Source of the DNA: Camellia lanceoleosa | Lineage: Eukaryota > Streptophyta > Magnoliopsida > Ericales > Theaceae | Assembly: GCA_025200525.1 (NCBI GenBank) | Contig: CM045762.1 | Location: forward strand, 103,876,682 to 103,940,681 | Length of the DNA stretch: 64,000 nucleotides | Direction: 5' to 3' | Shown: positions 39,913-55,200 of the stretch, piece after piece | Layout of the letters: each line of letters opens with the position of its first letter | Position numbering within the stretch: position 1 is the first letter of the stretch | Program-made: the position numbers and the translations under genes | The notes under the pieces: model-generated | Seen by the model: only the letters and a program-made list of their open reading frames with translations | Told to the model about the DNA's origin: nothing | Database searches by the model: none

Positions 39913-42900
39913 ATGGAAACCACACTACAACCACCAAAGAAGATCATCATCGACACCGACCCTGGCATCGGTCATCATACTCTCTCTCTCTCTCTCTCTC
40001 TCTAATTCATATCATTCATCAAATACATAATAATTATTTTTACAAGGATCTGTGGCTTGATCTGATACTGTTAAATGCTAAAATCATATTTGGTTCCTCA
40101 ATTGCTTATTTGTTATGCTTTCTGGTTACCCACAAAACACTGCAAATTAACTGATCCTAATCCCAACATAAAAATCAATCCAAAACCCATGAGATTCTAA
40201 CATTTCTGCACTAAAATTTCTGTTTTCAAACAATTGAGTGGGCCATAGGATTGGAGGATTCTAAAAATTATTTCTAATTTTTTGGGGGTTCTAATATTGT
40301 AACAAAACAAGTTACCCGATGCATACAGATGATGCCATGGCAATATTTGTGGCATTGCGATCACCAGAAGTGGAAGTGATTGGACTCACAACCATATATG
40401 GAAATGTCTATACAACACTCGCTACAAGAAATGCTTTGCATTTGGTATTTCTTTCTTTCTTACTTTCTTTTCCTTTTAGTTTTTTGGGTGAAGATTGCAT
40501 TTTACTTAAAAAGTAATCAAGGAAAATTGATCTGGTTAAGCTTTTCTTTTACTGTTTTTTGGGTGAGTATTTTGTTTAACTTTAGATCCTTATCACCCTC
40601 TTCACATTTTTTTTGATGACATGGTTTCAATCAATCAGACTTTTGCTAAGATAAGGCCCCTTCTTTTTTTTTTTTTGGGTGTGTGCGCGTCTGTTATTTC
40701 TGGAAATTCACATTATTTTCTCTCTCTCTGTCTCTGTCTTTTATGGATTAGTTGGAGGTTGCAGGGAGGACTGACATCCCAGTGGCTGAAGGATCTCATG
40801 TCACAATCACTGTACGTAAACACCATTTGACTCCATCTTGATTCTATGCAATTATGCCTATTAGGATCGCTGCTTTTATCAAACATTAGGCTCTGTTTGT
40901 TTATGTTTTCAAACTAGTTTTCTACACCAGAGTTTGAATATGATGTTTGTTTAGTGTTTTAGAATCACGTTTCGAAAGCTCTGCGGAGAGCTCTGTCTCA
41001 GCCGCTTTCTCAGCCGCACTTTTCAAAAAATGTTTTTGAAAATTTTGCCTGACGAGACGTCCGGCCGGTTGATCGGAATAGTGATTTTTTTTTTTTTTGC
41101 AATTGATATGTTAATTTTTATATAATCGAAAAAAATATTTTCTGAAATTTTTAAAATTTTTAATGTGTTTTATAATAATTTTGAGATGTATGTTTAGTTA
41201 TGAGTTGTAAATTTTTGTATCAAATATCAAATGTCACATCAACAATTCCCCACTCAAATCAAAACTCTTTTCAAAACTATTTTCTAAGCTCTTTACCAAA
41301 CAAATTTTCTACATTCAAATCATAATTCCAAACCCTACAAACTCAAAATACAATTCATACTCTCAAATCATAATTACAAAATACAACCAAACGCAAACTT
41401 TTTCTTCTCTCTGTGCGCCCGCACCTCTTATCAAGTGCTTGCAAGGTCGCATTGATCAAACTTGATTAAGTCTGATCCTTTTCCCCTCAAAAAACTTGAT
41501 TCCTTTAATGTTTCCCTTAAAGCTAAGAAGCACGGATTGATTGTGGGTGTTTGGATCGTGATTTTCTCCCTCTAGAACTGGGATTTTAAATTTATAGGGT
41601 TTTTTTTCTTGTGGTTGATTGCTCTTTATGCGATGAGATTGACGGATTAGATTGATTAATTACCAAATTGATGGGTTGATTAATTGATTGGTTAATTGTG
41701 TTTCGAATTGATTTGAAATCAATTAGTCACTTGGTTAATTTCATAATTGCCAATTTGGCATTAATTTGTAAAAAAATTGGCTTATTCACTACCCCTCTAG
41801 GCACAATTTCTTAGGTGCTTGGTACTTCGAACCTCATTAATTTGTTTATGTAAGATACATAATTCATTTTTTATTCATTTTTTTCAAAGTTATTTGTTCC
41901 AACTCTGAATCTAATGCATAATTTCACTAGTAAGTCGCATCCTGCAGTATAGTATAAAATTGATTTGTCTATGTTTGGTTAAATATAGAAAGGTACAAAA
42001 CTCCGTATAGCTGATTTTGTACATGGCGCTGATGGACTTGGCAACCAAACCTTTCCCCCACCAGAAGGAAAGCCAATTGAACAGTCAGCAGCTGCTTTCC
42101 TCGTCCAGCAAGCTAACCTTTACCCTGGAAAAGTCACCGTGGTGGCCCTTGGCCCTCTTACAAATATTGCATTGGTCAGGTTCTTGATCTTCTTCCATGG
42201 GCTTTGAATTAAAAAGAAATTGATTATTAAGTTGTCGATTTTACTGAAAATATTGGAAAAAAGGTTGCTTATCAAGTTTATCGATTGAGACAGGCTATTC
42301 AATTAGATCCTGCATTTGCGAAAAATATTGGGCAGATTGTTGTTCTTGGCGGCGCTTTTGCAGTAAATGGAAATGTGAATCCAGCAGCAGAGGCCAATGT
42401 AAGTTGCTCATTGTTAATGTGTGTGGATATGGTGTGGGACCGTGACTTCAGAAACCAGAAGTATGTTACTAATAATGTCTCAAATGCCTCCAGCATGCAA
42501 TACTTGTCACAGTGACAAATAAAGTTGCAATAGTCATGTTCCTGTCATATAACTCAAAATCCTTTATAGATTTTGTTTTATTGCTTCTTTTATTGGGATG
42601 AGAGAGAGTTCAGCTATTAATAAACGTATAGGTTATCAAGCTCTGAAAGCACGACTTCTCTCCATCACTTTTACTTGAATTAATGTCATTGAATGTCCTT
42701 TAGTTTTGCTCCAGCCAACTTTCTCTTTTCACATCATTTGTTCATGGATTAAATGACCAGATTTTTGGCGACCCAGATGCTGCAGATATTGTATTTACAA
42801 GCGGTGCTGATGTTTTGGCTGTTGGGATTAATGTTACACATCAAGTTGTTTTGACAGGTAACACTTTTATATGTTGTGTCACCCATATACATTGATCGTA

Positions 42901-45900
42901 TTTCTGCCCATGAAATATGTACATGCATGTGCCCTTGCATGTGTTACCATGTCTGTGGCTTTAAGTTATATCCCAGTTTTTCAGGGTCAGGGAAAAAAAA
43001 ATCCTCTTTTCTATGTTTCTAAATTTACTCTCTTTTTCAGAGCAATATTGATAATTTTATATTTTTCTTGTTTTATTATTATTTATAATCTCCCCACTAT
43101 TACTAGTTAGAGCCTTTCTAAGTTAAATGAGTTTTTCATTGATGGATTATCTCATGTTGCACTTCTATTCTTATACAAGTTCCTTTGTTTGGTAAGAAGA
43201 ATGGCAATGGGGAAGGGGAAAAAGAGGTTTGGAGACAATTTCTTTATTTAGTAGGAGAAAGGGGGATCGAAAATGAAGACGGGAGGGAGAGAAAATTAAT
43301 CTACAGCAATCATTTTGGAAGTTTCCCCTTCAAACAACACCCTTGATTCCATATTTGATGGCAGAATGTCTAATAAATTAGACTTCCCTTTCTCCAGTTT
43401 CCATTCCTTCCTGTTTGTCTTTACGATTGGAGGGCAAAAGAGTACTTTTCCCCCATCCTGCGTATATCATTCCTTGCACTTTCCATCTCTCACACTTACT
43501 TTCTTTAAGCCTCAGTTCAACAATCAATAGTAGTTTCCAACCTTAGTCACAAGTGGAAAGGCTACTTCAAAGCCTTAGCTAGGCTCAAAATACTAAATAT
43601 AGCCTAATTGAACTCCTCCTTGCAGTATTGGGTATTTTTCATAATTACTAGCTTTTCTTGACACTATCCAAGCAATTAATTGAACTCAATGAAGTCATAG
43701 CACAACTACTTGGATCTAGCCAGATGAATGCTTTTGAAAACTTAAGTTTGTAGTTTGTTTGAAGAGGAGTTGCATGTATTAGACATTGTGAATCTTGGGA
43801 TCAATTTCTAAAAGATTGCAAGTGATATTCCTACTAATGTTCAGTTATTTTTATCATCTAATAATCTGTTTATATCTGAGTGTTAGTTGCTATTTTTATT
43901 TGTGCAAATGCTAGTTTACTAAGCAAGCATATCACACCTTTTCTTCTGATAGAACACATCTTGTTTGTGTCTATTTTGTTGATAATAATGGAGCAATTAT
44001 GTTCATAGAACAAAGAGAAGCAGATTTGTTCTGTTCACACCTGATAGCTTTCTACTGATAGTGGTGGCATCGACTTATATGTCGACTATAAACCCTAGCC
44101 TTCCTAGCTAAATATGCGGGTTCGATTCCCGCTACCAGCTCTGGATCCTCTCTTATATACTCTATTTATATTAATTCATATTCTATTTGTAGAAATAAAA
44201 TCAAATTGTCTCTCGGAGAGATGGCTGAGTGGTTTATAGCTAGCCCCGATCTTGAAAATGAGTATATTTGAAAGGCCCTTCTTTGTTTTCCAAATGAAAA
44301 CAAAGAATAATGGATTCAATAGATAAAACACAATTTTTAAATTTTTTTATTCAATGTAATTAGAAGTGATGGTTTAAGTAAATCAATGGAGAGTCTTGGT
44401 CCTAAAATACTAGTTGTAGATACCATTTTGACCGGCCATAAAACTTTCGTATACCTGGTGCTTCCTAATGATGAAATGGTTACCAATGCAATGCAATAGA
44501 TACTCTTGAACAACCAATGGACTTAGTGGGTTACCATTTCTCGATTTTAAATCCAAAATTGCTCTCGACCTTAGCTGAGAGTGGTCAATTAGTTCACATG
44601 TTTGATCGATTTTGGGTTCCGGTTTTTAATCAAATCAATTCTTCATTTTCAAAATTTAACTTAGAATTGGTCAAATGTCATCCCGTCCCAAACAGGATAG
44701 CAGCTATGACCAGCCGGTAGTATCTAACTACAAAAGGCCTGGCAAGACAAGACAAGACAAGACTGAACTATAACCTTGGGGCTTATGCGGAATAACCTAA
44801 CCTGTTCATTATATTAATCAAAGTGCATAAGTAAGAATGAAACAAAACAAGGGAACCTCTTATTTACTTATCTTGATATATACAAGCTCAAACAAAAAGA
44901 AAAGCGTACAACATCAAAAGATGTCCTTATAAAAATCAAAACATATAAACAAAATTCTTGTCTCAAGGTTACAACTTTCAAAAGAACAAAATAAAAGAAA
45001 AAGGGTTCTAGTGTGACTTTTCCTCGTGTCCTTGTTCTTCATCTTCACCTACATACATATAAGGGGGAGGGGTGAGCCATTGCACAGTGAATAGTAATAA
45101 AGTAAGGCGGTAAATGAATTAACATTGAAAGGTTTAAACATTCCTTCAAAATAACATGTTGTGGGTGTTTGAGAAGTGAGTTTTTTTAGTTGTAGGATGT
45201 TATTGGAGAATTTTTTTTTTTGTGTTTGGGAAGATAGTTGGGTTTTTTTGTGGTTGGATGTGATGTTTGTGAGAGAAAAAATGAAATGATTATGAGGTTT
45301 GATGTGATATTTTGTTTGGATTTGTTTTTTTTTTTATTTTGTAACCAATTTGTCTTTTAGTAAAAAAAAACAAAAAAAACCTAAAACCCAACATCCCAAA
45401 CAGCGCCATTAACTTGTACAAGACAAAACATGGCTTGACTTGCAAACAAAATACATAGTGATGAGCATTTCAAGGATTACAAGGTGCTTAACCGGCCCGG
45501 GTACCGGCTAAACGTAAAGAAAGTGAGTTCAGCCATCATATATGATTGGATATTCCCCCAATTGTGGACCTGATCCGTGAATGTCATCTAAATACATAAT
45601 AAAATAATATAGAATGTTCATTCATAGCAAAACATAACAAAGTTTATAAACATAATCAGGTTTGCATTGAAAACATATTTGATTTAACAATGCGTTACTA
45701 AATCACCACTCACAAATGGCTCGGTCAAACAAGAGGTTTCCTTCTTCCAAAGCTTGACCTACATCAAATAATAACATAACATTGAAGTACAAACCTAATT
45801 CGAATAAGCTTTAACAAACTGAATACATAAACGTTGCTTAATGTTTTCTTAAACTTTTCTAAGAGTTTAGCAATGTTCTAGGTCTAGTTCAAGCTTTAAC

Positions 45901-48900
45901 TAAGTTTCAAATGCATACAAAAAGTGTCCCAAGTGAAAGAGGATACCAAAACAAAACTCCATGCGAAACAGGGGAATTCCGCATGTGCGGGACCAAAACC
46001 GCACGTGCGGGCCGCACGTGCCTTTTATGCAGTCTCGGAGTTGAAATCTGGTGAAACGGGCCGCACGTGCGGTTTTGGGAAAGTCTGAGCTGTTTGAAAA
46101 TTCTGCATTTTCAGCTTTTCTCCTTCCTTTTCCTTGAGCTAGGGTTCATGAAAACTCAACATAATTCATGCAAATTTAATGGGAAACATGAAAATGAAGT
46201 TGTTTTCTAAATCAAAACATCAAAACTTGGCTTGAATCTAAGAATAAGGAATCAAACTTTGAAATTTGACAAAACTTATAACCAAATCAATAAAAATTGC
46301 TGAAAATTTGAGCAAAAATCTATGTGCATTTTTGTTCGGGTTGTTTGTTTTTAGTGAATTTTTTTCATAACGTAGTTAAATTTTTTTACTTTTTAGATGT
46401 ATCTAATCTTGATGTATCTACAAAATAAAAAATAAAAATTGATTAAAATATGAAAAAAGTTCAGTCAAGACAAACGAAAGCTTGTTTAAAAATAGATTCT
46501 GAAAATTGTAACGAAACAAAGCCTTTATTTTTGGTAGGTTTCTATCCTCAGATTCTTAGAAACCCGTCAATCTTATAAACGCTCCTACAGTGAGAAAGAA
46601 AAAGGGAATAGAAGGTTTCTAATAGATGTGATGTAGTCTATATTTGATGTATGTATCACATAGATGGTAGGTTAGTTTAAAGTCATAGGTGAATCAAAAA
46701 TGGAATAGAATTTAATATGGAAATAAATCTCTAAAAGGAATTAGTAGAGGCCAATCCTTTGGATTGGGCGAGGGGGTGCTCAATCAATGATCTTCCTCTT
46801 TGGTACCCAGATTCCCAAAACAAGATTTTTTATAGTGATGGATCAATGGCCTAAATTAACATAGAGTTGGGCCTTCTTAGTTTCCCCATTAAAAATTAGG
46901 TGGCAACTCTTACTTTTGTGAATCGGTCTATATTTGGCAAGTTTGGGTATTCGATTTAGTCATTTGGATTTCCATAGTCCCTTGATAAATAATAAAATGG
47001 AATCTGATACTTGTGGGAAAAACTATTTATTGCCAAATGTAGACCTTGTTGATTCACATTCTAGAGGGTCAAATCTGTCATGGGAAATAGGCCCAAAAGG
47101 CGCAGTACCCACGCTAGTGAAAGTGAAGATCTGAATGGAATTGATATGGTTAAAAAGTTTCGCAGAAGTGAGTGTGACAGTTCTAGTTACAATAATGCTG
47201 ATCACTGTTTCACTTAATCCCTCTGTCATGGCTACATATCTTTCCTACTAAGGAATGGGAATTCTTTCTCATGTTATATGAATCCAATTTTTATTTCATA
47301 ACCCTAGCCCATTCCAATTTTGGATGGAACAAATCTACTGATGGAATTGTGATGCTAGGATCTTGGGTACAGATGGGAGGAATTCTATTTGCACCAAAAA
47401 AATCAGTAAGTATGCCCAATTTCTTAATACACCCCATTAAATTATTTAGGATCATAGTTTACTATCAATAAACCCTATTTTTTTTCCAAATTACCCTTCA
47501 AGGTACACCCAAATAATAATAATAACAGACAAATAAAAAATCTCAAATTACACCACTTTGAAAAACCCTTTGAAAAATCCTTAAACAGATTTCTCATTAT
47601 AATTATTCCTTTTGTTCACAAGTGATGGCACCAGCGAAGAAGAACGATGGAGGACAACGAAACACATGCTTCTATTCATCTCTACCTCCTCGTTTTAATA
47701 TTAATATATAATACTATCAAATAAATATATATACGTGTTCATAGATATGATTTATAGATTATTTAGTCAATGTTGGTTTTTTTTTTTTTTTGTATGCTAG
47801 ATCATTTTTGTTGGATAACCATTCTTACCTGGAAACTCAAAAGAATAAAATCATGAAGCTTAAACCTACAATTTCCAGTACACCCAATTGAAGCTATGAT
47901 AAAAGCAATCATCCAAATAATCGAAACTTCAATTATTTCTTTTCCCCATTTTTTTTTTTTTACAGCAACTACTACTTTTATCTCAATATTCGATTAAAAT
48001 CATCAAAATGAAATGAAACTAATCAGAAACAAATTACTATGAGAGAAATATAAAAGATAAGTTGTGTTGTTGCATCTGAAGCTCCGATTGGTTGATAAAA
48101 AGACCCAAAATAAAAAATTATAACACAATAAGAAACAATGATGTTGATGATAATGGTAAGTTTTGATGGGATGGATTGGAGTTTTGGAGTAAGGAAGAAG
48201 ATGATAAAATAATTGAAACTTTAGGAAGAAGATGAGGAGTGTTGAATATGAAGAATACATATAAATGGTTTGGGTATACCATGAGAAAAATATATATTTT
48301 ATTTTAGGATTTAATGTGTTTTGTCCTTATTAGTAAATTTACATTAGGATATAACTGGAACTAAAATTTCAAAATTTAAGTTGGGCATATTGAGTTATTA
48401 TTTGGGTGCAAATAGAATCACCCACAGAGGGGTGATATTTTCGTAGGTAAATTGAGGGCTGAAATGGTTAAAGAATCATCTTATGCTCTTACCAGGCAGG
48501 CCCTATCAATTAGTATTACACAGAAGAAATCAATTTTTGACACCACTAAAGAAAAATTGCGATAGGATCCTTTAGGGTCTTCGCCCTTCAAAATTGGACA
48601 TGAAAATCTCCTTTCATCTGGCTCAAATAGGCAGAGGCACAACCTAATTCTTATTTTTACCCCCCCTTTTGAATCAATATATTTAAACAACCCAAATAAT
48701 AAGTAATTTCCTCTTGACAGTGGTAGATCTGGAGCTTTAAATGATTTATTTTGTATTGAAAGCTAGGACTTCGTGGCTCTTAGAGATCTACTTTGTTGAA
48801 ATTCCATCCAATAAAATAGAAGAATTATGAAGTAGCAGTGGTATTGCTCATATTCGTGGTCTTGATGAAGTAATGGCAAGTAGGGGTGTTCAATAATCTG

Positions 48901-49175
48901 ATTTGCCCAATCAAACTGTCCGATCCGATCTGAACCGATGTGGTATGGTTGGTTGGCTCACGGTCTTAAGGAATACCAATTTGCCAAAACCAAACCTACT
49001 GGTTAATATCACTTAAACCACATGGCTCCATTTTATTGGAAGGTTATATAACACCTTATCAACTAATATATAACACCTTGTCACCTTACTATTTTAAGCA
49101 ACTAACAGTGTCCTCCAACTATAACACGTGATGATGTCTATCAAGTTGTCTTTCCAATCAATCAAAACCTTCCCC

Positions 49176-49214
<39 letters not shown>

Positions 49215-52200
49215 AAGGCATCTATGATTTTCGGCCCCTCCATCTCTCTCTTCACAAACTGTCATTCAGCCGCAAAAAATTACTCACTGGCAACAATGGC
49301 TGAGGTGGAGAACTCATCTATAGGTGGCGGTCAGCATTGACTTCTCTCTCTCCCCCACTTCTTTCAATCCCCCTATTTCTCACCCTCCTCCTTAGACTCT
49401 AATCAAGTTTTTATTCGTTGATTTGGGGTTGTCAGAGATTAAGACTTTGCAAGTTTGTATTGGTGGAGATGTGGTGGTGTAGTGGCAGTGTTAGAAGGTG
49501 GAAATGATTGTGCAATGTTTGTTAGTTTGTGTTGGATTTTGGCGAAAGGGCAGTTGACCTCTGATATGTGAAACTAACTGCAACCGACCCACAAAACTGA
49601 CTGTATCCACCGTCGATTTTGATAGCAGCTTTGGTTGGGATTGGTTCATGATTTATTCAAACCATGTAGTTCAGTCAGTGGCGGGTGAAACGGCAATCTG
49701 AGCCAAACTGACCTGTGAACAAACCTAGTGGCAAGTGAATTAGCAGAAATTGGTACAACATGGGTAAAAAAATAGAGATCTAAACAAAATACTCTCACAG
49801 TCTCAAAAAAAAAAAAAAGAGTAAGGAGTTTGGAACATTAAATATCAAAGTAAGCCACCACTAAGAGAAATAAATGAATTCTGAAGATCTTGGCCAAATT
49901 AGAAGAAGGTTTTCTTATACATTAATCACAAAATATTTCTAGATCCCCCAATACACAATCCGCCCAAGGGGCTTATCTGATCAGCTAGTTGGTGAGGCAA
50001 TAGCTTACTAAGGGGATGATCAATAGCTGGTCTAAGGGGATGATCAATAGCTGGTCCAAGGGGATGATCAATAGCTGGTCCAAGAGGATGATCAGCCACA
50101 CTGGGACTGACACACGGCCTAGACTCCTATGGCAATGGGGAATTTTCCTCAATGGCCATCAAATCTCTTTTTTTGGGAAATACGAGACATCTAAGTCATA
50201 CTAGTAAATAAATTTATTCATTGATAAGAAAAAGAAAACTACTAATCAGACATGAGAAAAAGGAGGGCCAGGGAAAAGTTCCCGTTAGCAGGGCTTGTTG
50301 AGGCATCTAGGATCATTCTCAATGGATCTGAGTGCACTGTCCAGCATGTGTTAAGAGAAGGTAATGTGTGTGCTGATGCATTGGCAAAGTTTGCAGCTGA
50401 ACAACCAGAGGATCTTCTTGTTGTGAATGATCCCCAGCAGAAATTCGAAGCTTGCTAGTTGCTGATATGTTAGGATTACCCAGAGAGAGGGCTTAGTCCC
50501 TGTTTGTTCGCTTGACTTTTACTTTCTGATGTACTAAAAAAAAGAAAAAATGTGAACGGGGATTGCAAATCTTTTTACTTTACGTTAATTTTAACACATG
50601 AGATTCAACAGTGGGTTCATTCACATAATATCTTGAATGAATTAGAAGAAAATACCATATTTCACTAAATAGATATTTGTGTTATGTATGAGTCTAAGTT
50701 TTGAAGAGGAAAAAAAAAAAAAAGAGATGAGATTTGGTCACCATATACAAGGATCCCCACTAAGCATCTGTGGCTGAATAGTTAAAGTGTCCAACTCATA
50801 ATTGAAAATTTTGTATTATTCTTATTGCTTTTTCAATATGAAAAAAATGAAAAAGTCATCTTGTTCAAAACCCTAATCATGACATCCTTTCTCTCCTGCT
50901 TACACATCAGAACGCACTGTTCTTATTGAGATAAACGCTGTCAGAATTGGACCATAATGGAATTTTGGTCTATATCGTCACCATAATATCATATGATACC
51001 TATGAAGCACCAACACTTTAAAACCAATGCCGTATCCATGTCAGACATAGGTACACAGCGGAGACATATATGGGACACGACACATGCATGCCCACTTATT
51101 TAATTAATTTATTTTCAAGGAACACGCTGGGAACACTTCAAGGATACACAAGGGACATGCCAAGTTGTCTTTTTTCCTATTTTCTTTAGTGTTTTTGATG
51201 AATATTGAATGTTTATTATTATTTTCTTAGATTTGAATACTTAGATTATCCATAAAAAAGATATAAACTGTAAGTGTTAATTTAAAAGTGTTTTTAAAAT
51301 ATATATATAGAATTAGAGTTAGAGTTAGTTTTTGTTAATATTGATTGTTTGCGGACGTAATATTAATTTAGATAGCAAATAAAAATATATGAAAACATAG
51401 TTTGATGTCATGTCTCCGCTCTTGATAGAGTCAAGTGGAGAAGAATGATTTATGTAATCGACCCCATTTGATAGGACTTAAGGCTTAGTTTGGTTTTGTT
51501 TGGTCCCCGCCGTGTCTGTGTCCCCATTTTTTTGAAATCGTCTTGTCCCGTGTCCGTGTCCGTGTCCATGTCATCATTTGTATCCGTGTTCGTGCTTCTT
51601 AGGATGATACAGAAGAAAGAGTTCAGGAATTTCTAAATATGTGACTATAGAGTATAGTCGAGCATTCAATCGTCAAAAAAGAGGATTCGATTGAGTATCA
51701 AGGAGTAAGGAATTTAAGGCCAAGATTCCAAATGAAAGTTATACATAATATATATGTGTGTATATATATATATTATAACAATGGTCAACTAGCACCCTTG
51801 GCTGAGTTTGTCCCATCCTTGGCCCTAGAATTCTTTTAAGTTTTTTTTGGATATGTAGGGTATCTAGGGCCAGCTTACATGCACTAGACTAAGTTCTTGG
51901 CCTTAGAATTCAATCAGTCAAGTTTTTTATCTTCTTTTAACTCTATTATTTTTGTGGATCAATAATAGAACTGTGAAATTTTACTCTTTCCTAAGAGTTC
52001 CAAACTAAAAACCAATTAAATCTTAAGATATATGGGTACCATCATGAATGTATTGCAGCAAGTACGTACAAAATGTTGGAAGCGATCTGCCCTTTGATTA
52101 AAGTTTAATACCATAATTTCATTTAATTGCCACAAATAGACTGGTTTGGAAAGGCACATGTAATGGGACAGGTAGAAAACATCCATATATAGGTTTTAAG

Positions 52201-55200
52201 ACCATTTGTGTATATACTTGTGTTTACATATGCTACATGGCCAAAATTTATGTTTGTTTTCTTCTTCCCTTAAACCTAACTTTTGCCAATTTCTATGCAT
52301 GGTAGATACTGATCGTGGTAAGCTGGCACAATCTGGTGGAAAATTTGCTCATTACCTGTGCAAGATCTTAGATGTGTACTTTTCGTATCATCACGATTCT
52401 TACTGCATGAAAGGTTTTTATTTATTTTTTATTTATTTATTTATTTATTTTATTATTATTTTTTTGGTATGAAAATAGAACCCAGTTAAATGGTAGGACC
52501 TTTTTCATTTGACAAATTGATGGTAGTTTTGGACTTGATGTAGGTGTTTATCTTCATGATCCAACAGCCCTTCTTGCAGCTGTTAATCCTTCATTGATCA
52601 CTTATACAGAAGGTATTGTTAGAGTCCAGACAATTGGCATCACAAGGGGCCTCACATTATTTTACAACAAACAGAAAAGGTAGGGTTGTCTGGCACTCCA
52701 AATCACTCCCAATGGTTTATTATAGTATGCAAGTTGATGAAACCAACAGAAATAAGATGGTATTTATGGAGGGCTTAAACATAAGATGGGACTTTTTTCA
52801 ATTTAACTGTCAATTTGAATTGCAACTTTTATTGTATTCATTTGGGCTTAACCATACTTCCAAATAGGGGTAGGCATCGTGTCCTGTTGGGTCATGTTTG
52901 TGTCTTGTCATTTCGGATTTGTCATAATTATTAATTCATGTTATCGTGTTGTGTCATTTTCGGTCCATGTCCAGTTCGTGTTGTCTTAACGTGTCATGCT
53001 AACAAATTTCACTATTAACTAAAAATATCAAATATGTGAAAAAAGTTTGAAAATTTCTTCACAAGTTAAATTTAATGAAACTAATCTCCATTAAATGAAA
53101 TTATTTATAAAAATATTTAATTCTAACTAAATTTTATTTTCTTAATTTATAAAAATTATATTTTATTATTATATTTTTTACTAGATTAACTCAAATAATA
53201 GACAAAAAACACATTAAATTCAATTAAAAGCAAAACAAAACCTATATTAAACTTAAAATCGTATTTTACATACTTTTTAATAAATTGGATGTAATTAAGT
53301 AAGAGATTAAAAAATGAAATGATACTCTTTAGTGGAAATAATATTAAAATGTGTAACTAATTGTATATTGTACGGGTGATCCGTGTTATTTTCATGTTAT
53401 ACAGATTTGACACTAACCCGACTTGTTTAATATTCATATTATCAGGTAGTGTCATATACATGTTCGTGTTAGGAAATGGTCAACTCTAACCCGCTAATTT
53501 CGTGTACGGTTTGAGTCGTGTTATCATATCTTGTCAGAAATTCCCACCCCTAGTTCCAAATAATAATTAAAAGCCAACAAAAATAAGATGGTTTCTAGAA
53601 ATCCTGAAATGATTTGCCCAAAATAAATGTTAGGAGTAAATAATGAGATTGACTGGAAACATATTTGGCTTTGGAAACAACATAGAAACAAATTATACCA
53701 ATGAAAACAAAATAGAATCTTATATTGCTTTTGGAAATGAATAGAATGATTTCTCCTTTGATTTTTATAAGCTTACAAGAATATGTGCCAGCCTTAACAA
53801 ATGTGGACTTAGCTTGCTTGGGCCCCTTAAATGGAAGATGAATTAATTGGTCCTAATGATTTATTGGGGTCAAATCTTAGTTGCAGGAATTTTCTACTTG
53901 GGTGGCGTTCCTTAGTTAGAAACATGATTCCACGCTCCCTTCGAGTAAGATACTCACTCCAAAGAGATAGAACCCTCTTAAAGATACAAATATCACAGAA
54001 ATAAAAGAAAAATAACTTAAACTTATTGTAGCAATTTTTATTTGTATGTTATTAATTTATACTTAACAAAGACAATTTGTAATTGACATAAATCACTAAT
54101 ATTTATTCATATTTAACATATATATTACAACTAAGCAGAAAAAAAAAAAAGAATATGTTTATATATTTAACCTATAAAATATTTACACGCTCCCATAGGT
54201 GCTGTCAACCTTAAAATTTTTTCTATGCCCTCACTACCATGCCCCGACTCCTGCTCCTGCTTCTGCTTCTGCGTCCACTTCCACTTCCACTTCCACTTCC
54301 ACTTCCATCTCCAATCCTACTTTGTGTTGTAAGTTTTCTGAAAGCTTTTCTGTCTATTCAAATGTAAGTAATACAAATATTACAACCAATATTTATAGCA
54401 ATCCGAAACCTAATCTATAATAGGAAATAACCATATACAATCAATCTACAATCAATCGAATATACAATCAATCGACAATCAATTGAATATTCACAAATAA
54501 CCTAATTGATATATTTTCATAATTTACATAATATTCTCATACCCCCGCTCAAACTCAAGGTGTTTTAGCAGAAAACACTGAGAGTTTGCCAAGAAGAAAC
54601 TAAAATCGAGCAGTGGTGTGAGTCTTCGTAAAGAAATCAGCAAGTTTCAAAGCCAAAGAGATGAAAGAAAGCGAGATGGAACCAGACTGCAGATGCTGAC
54701 GTACAAAATGACAATCAGTCTCAATGTGCTTCGTCTGCTCATGAAAGACAGTGTTATGGACAATTTGAATAGCATTGCGGTTGTCACAGTAAAGGGAGGT
54801 CGGAGAAGATTGAGGGACACCTAAATCAGTCAAGAGACAACGAAGCCAAACAATATTAGCAGTGGCATGAGTTATAGCACGGTACTCAGCCTCAGTAGTG
54901 GAATGTGCAACAACAGTTTGTTTTTTGCTCTTCCAAGAAATCAAGGAATCACCAAGAAACATGCAGAAATCAGAAGTGGACTTGCGATCAGTGACATCAC
55001 CAACCCTATCAGAATTAGCACAAGTGACCAAGTCGAAACAGGAAGTAGAAGACAACAGCAAACCTTGAGATATAGTACCTCGGAGATAGCGAAGAATCCA
55101 AACCAAAGCAGCCCAATGTGTAGAACGAGGAGCAGAAACGAACTGACTAACCACATGAACAGCATATGCAAGATCAGGGCGAGTAACCGTCAGATAGACT

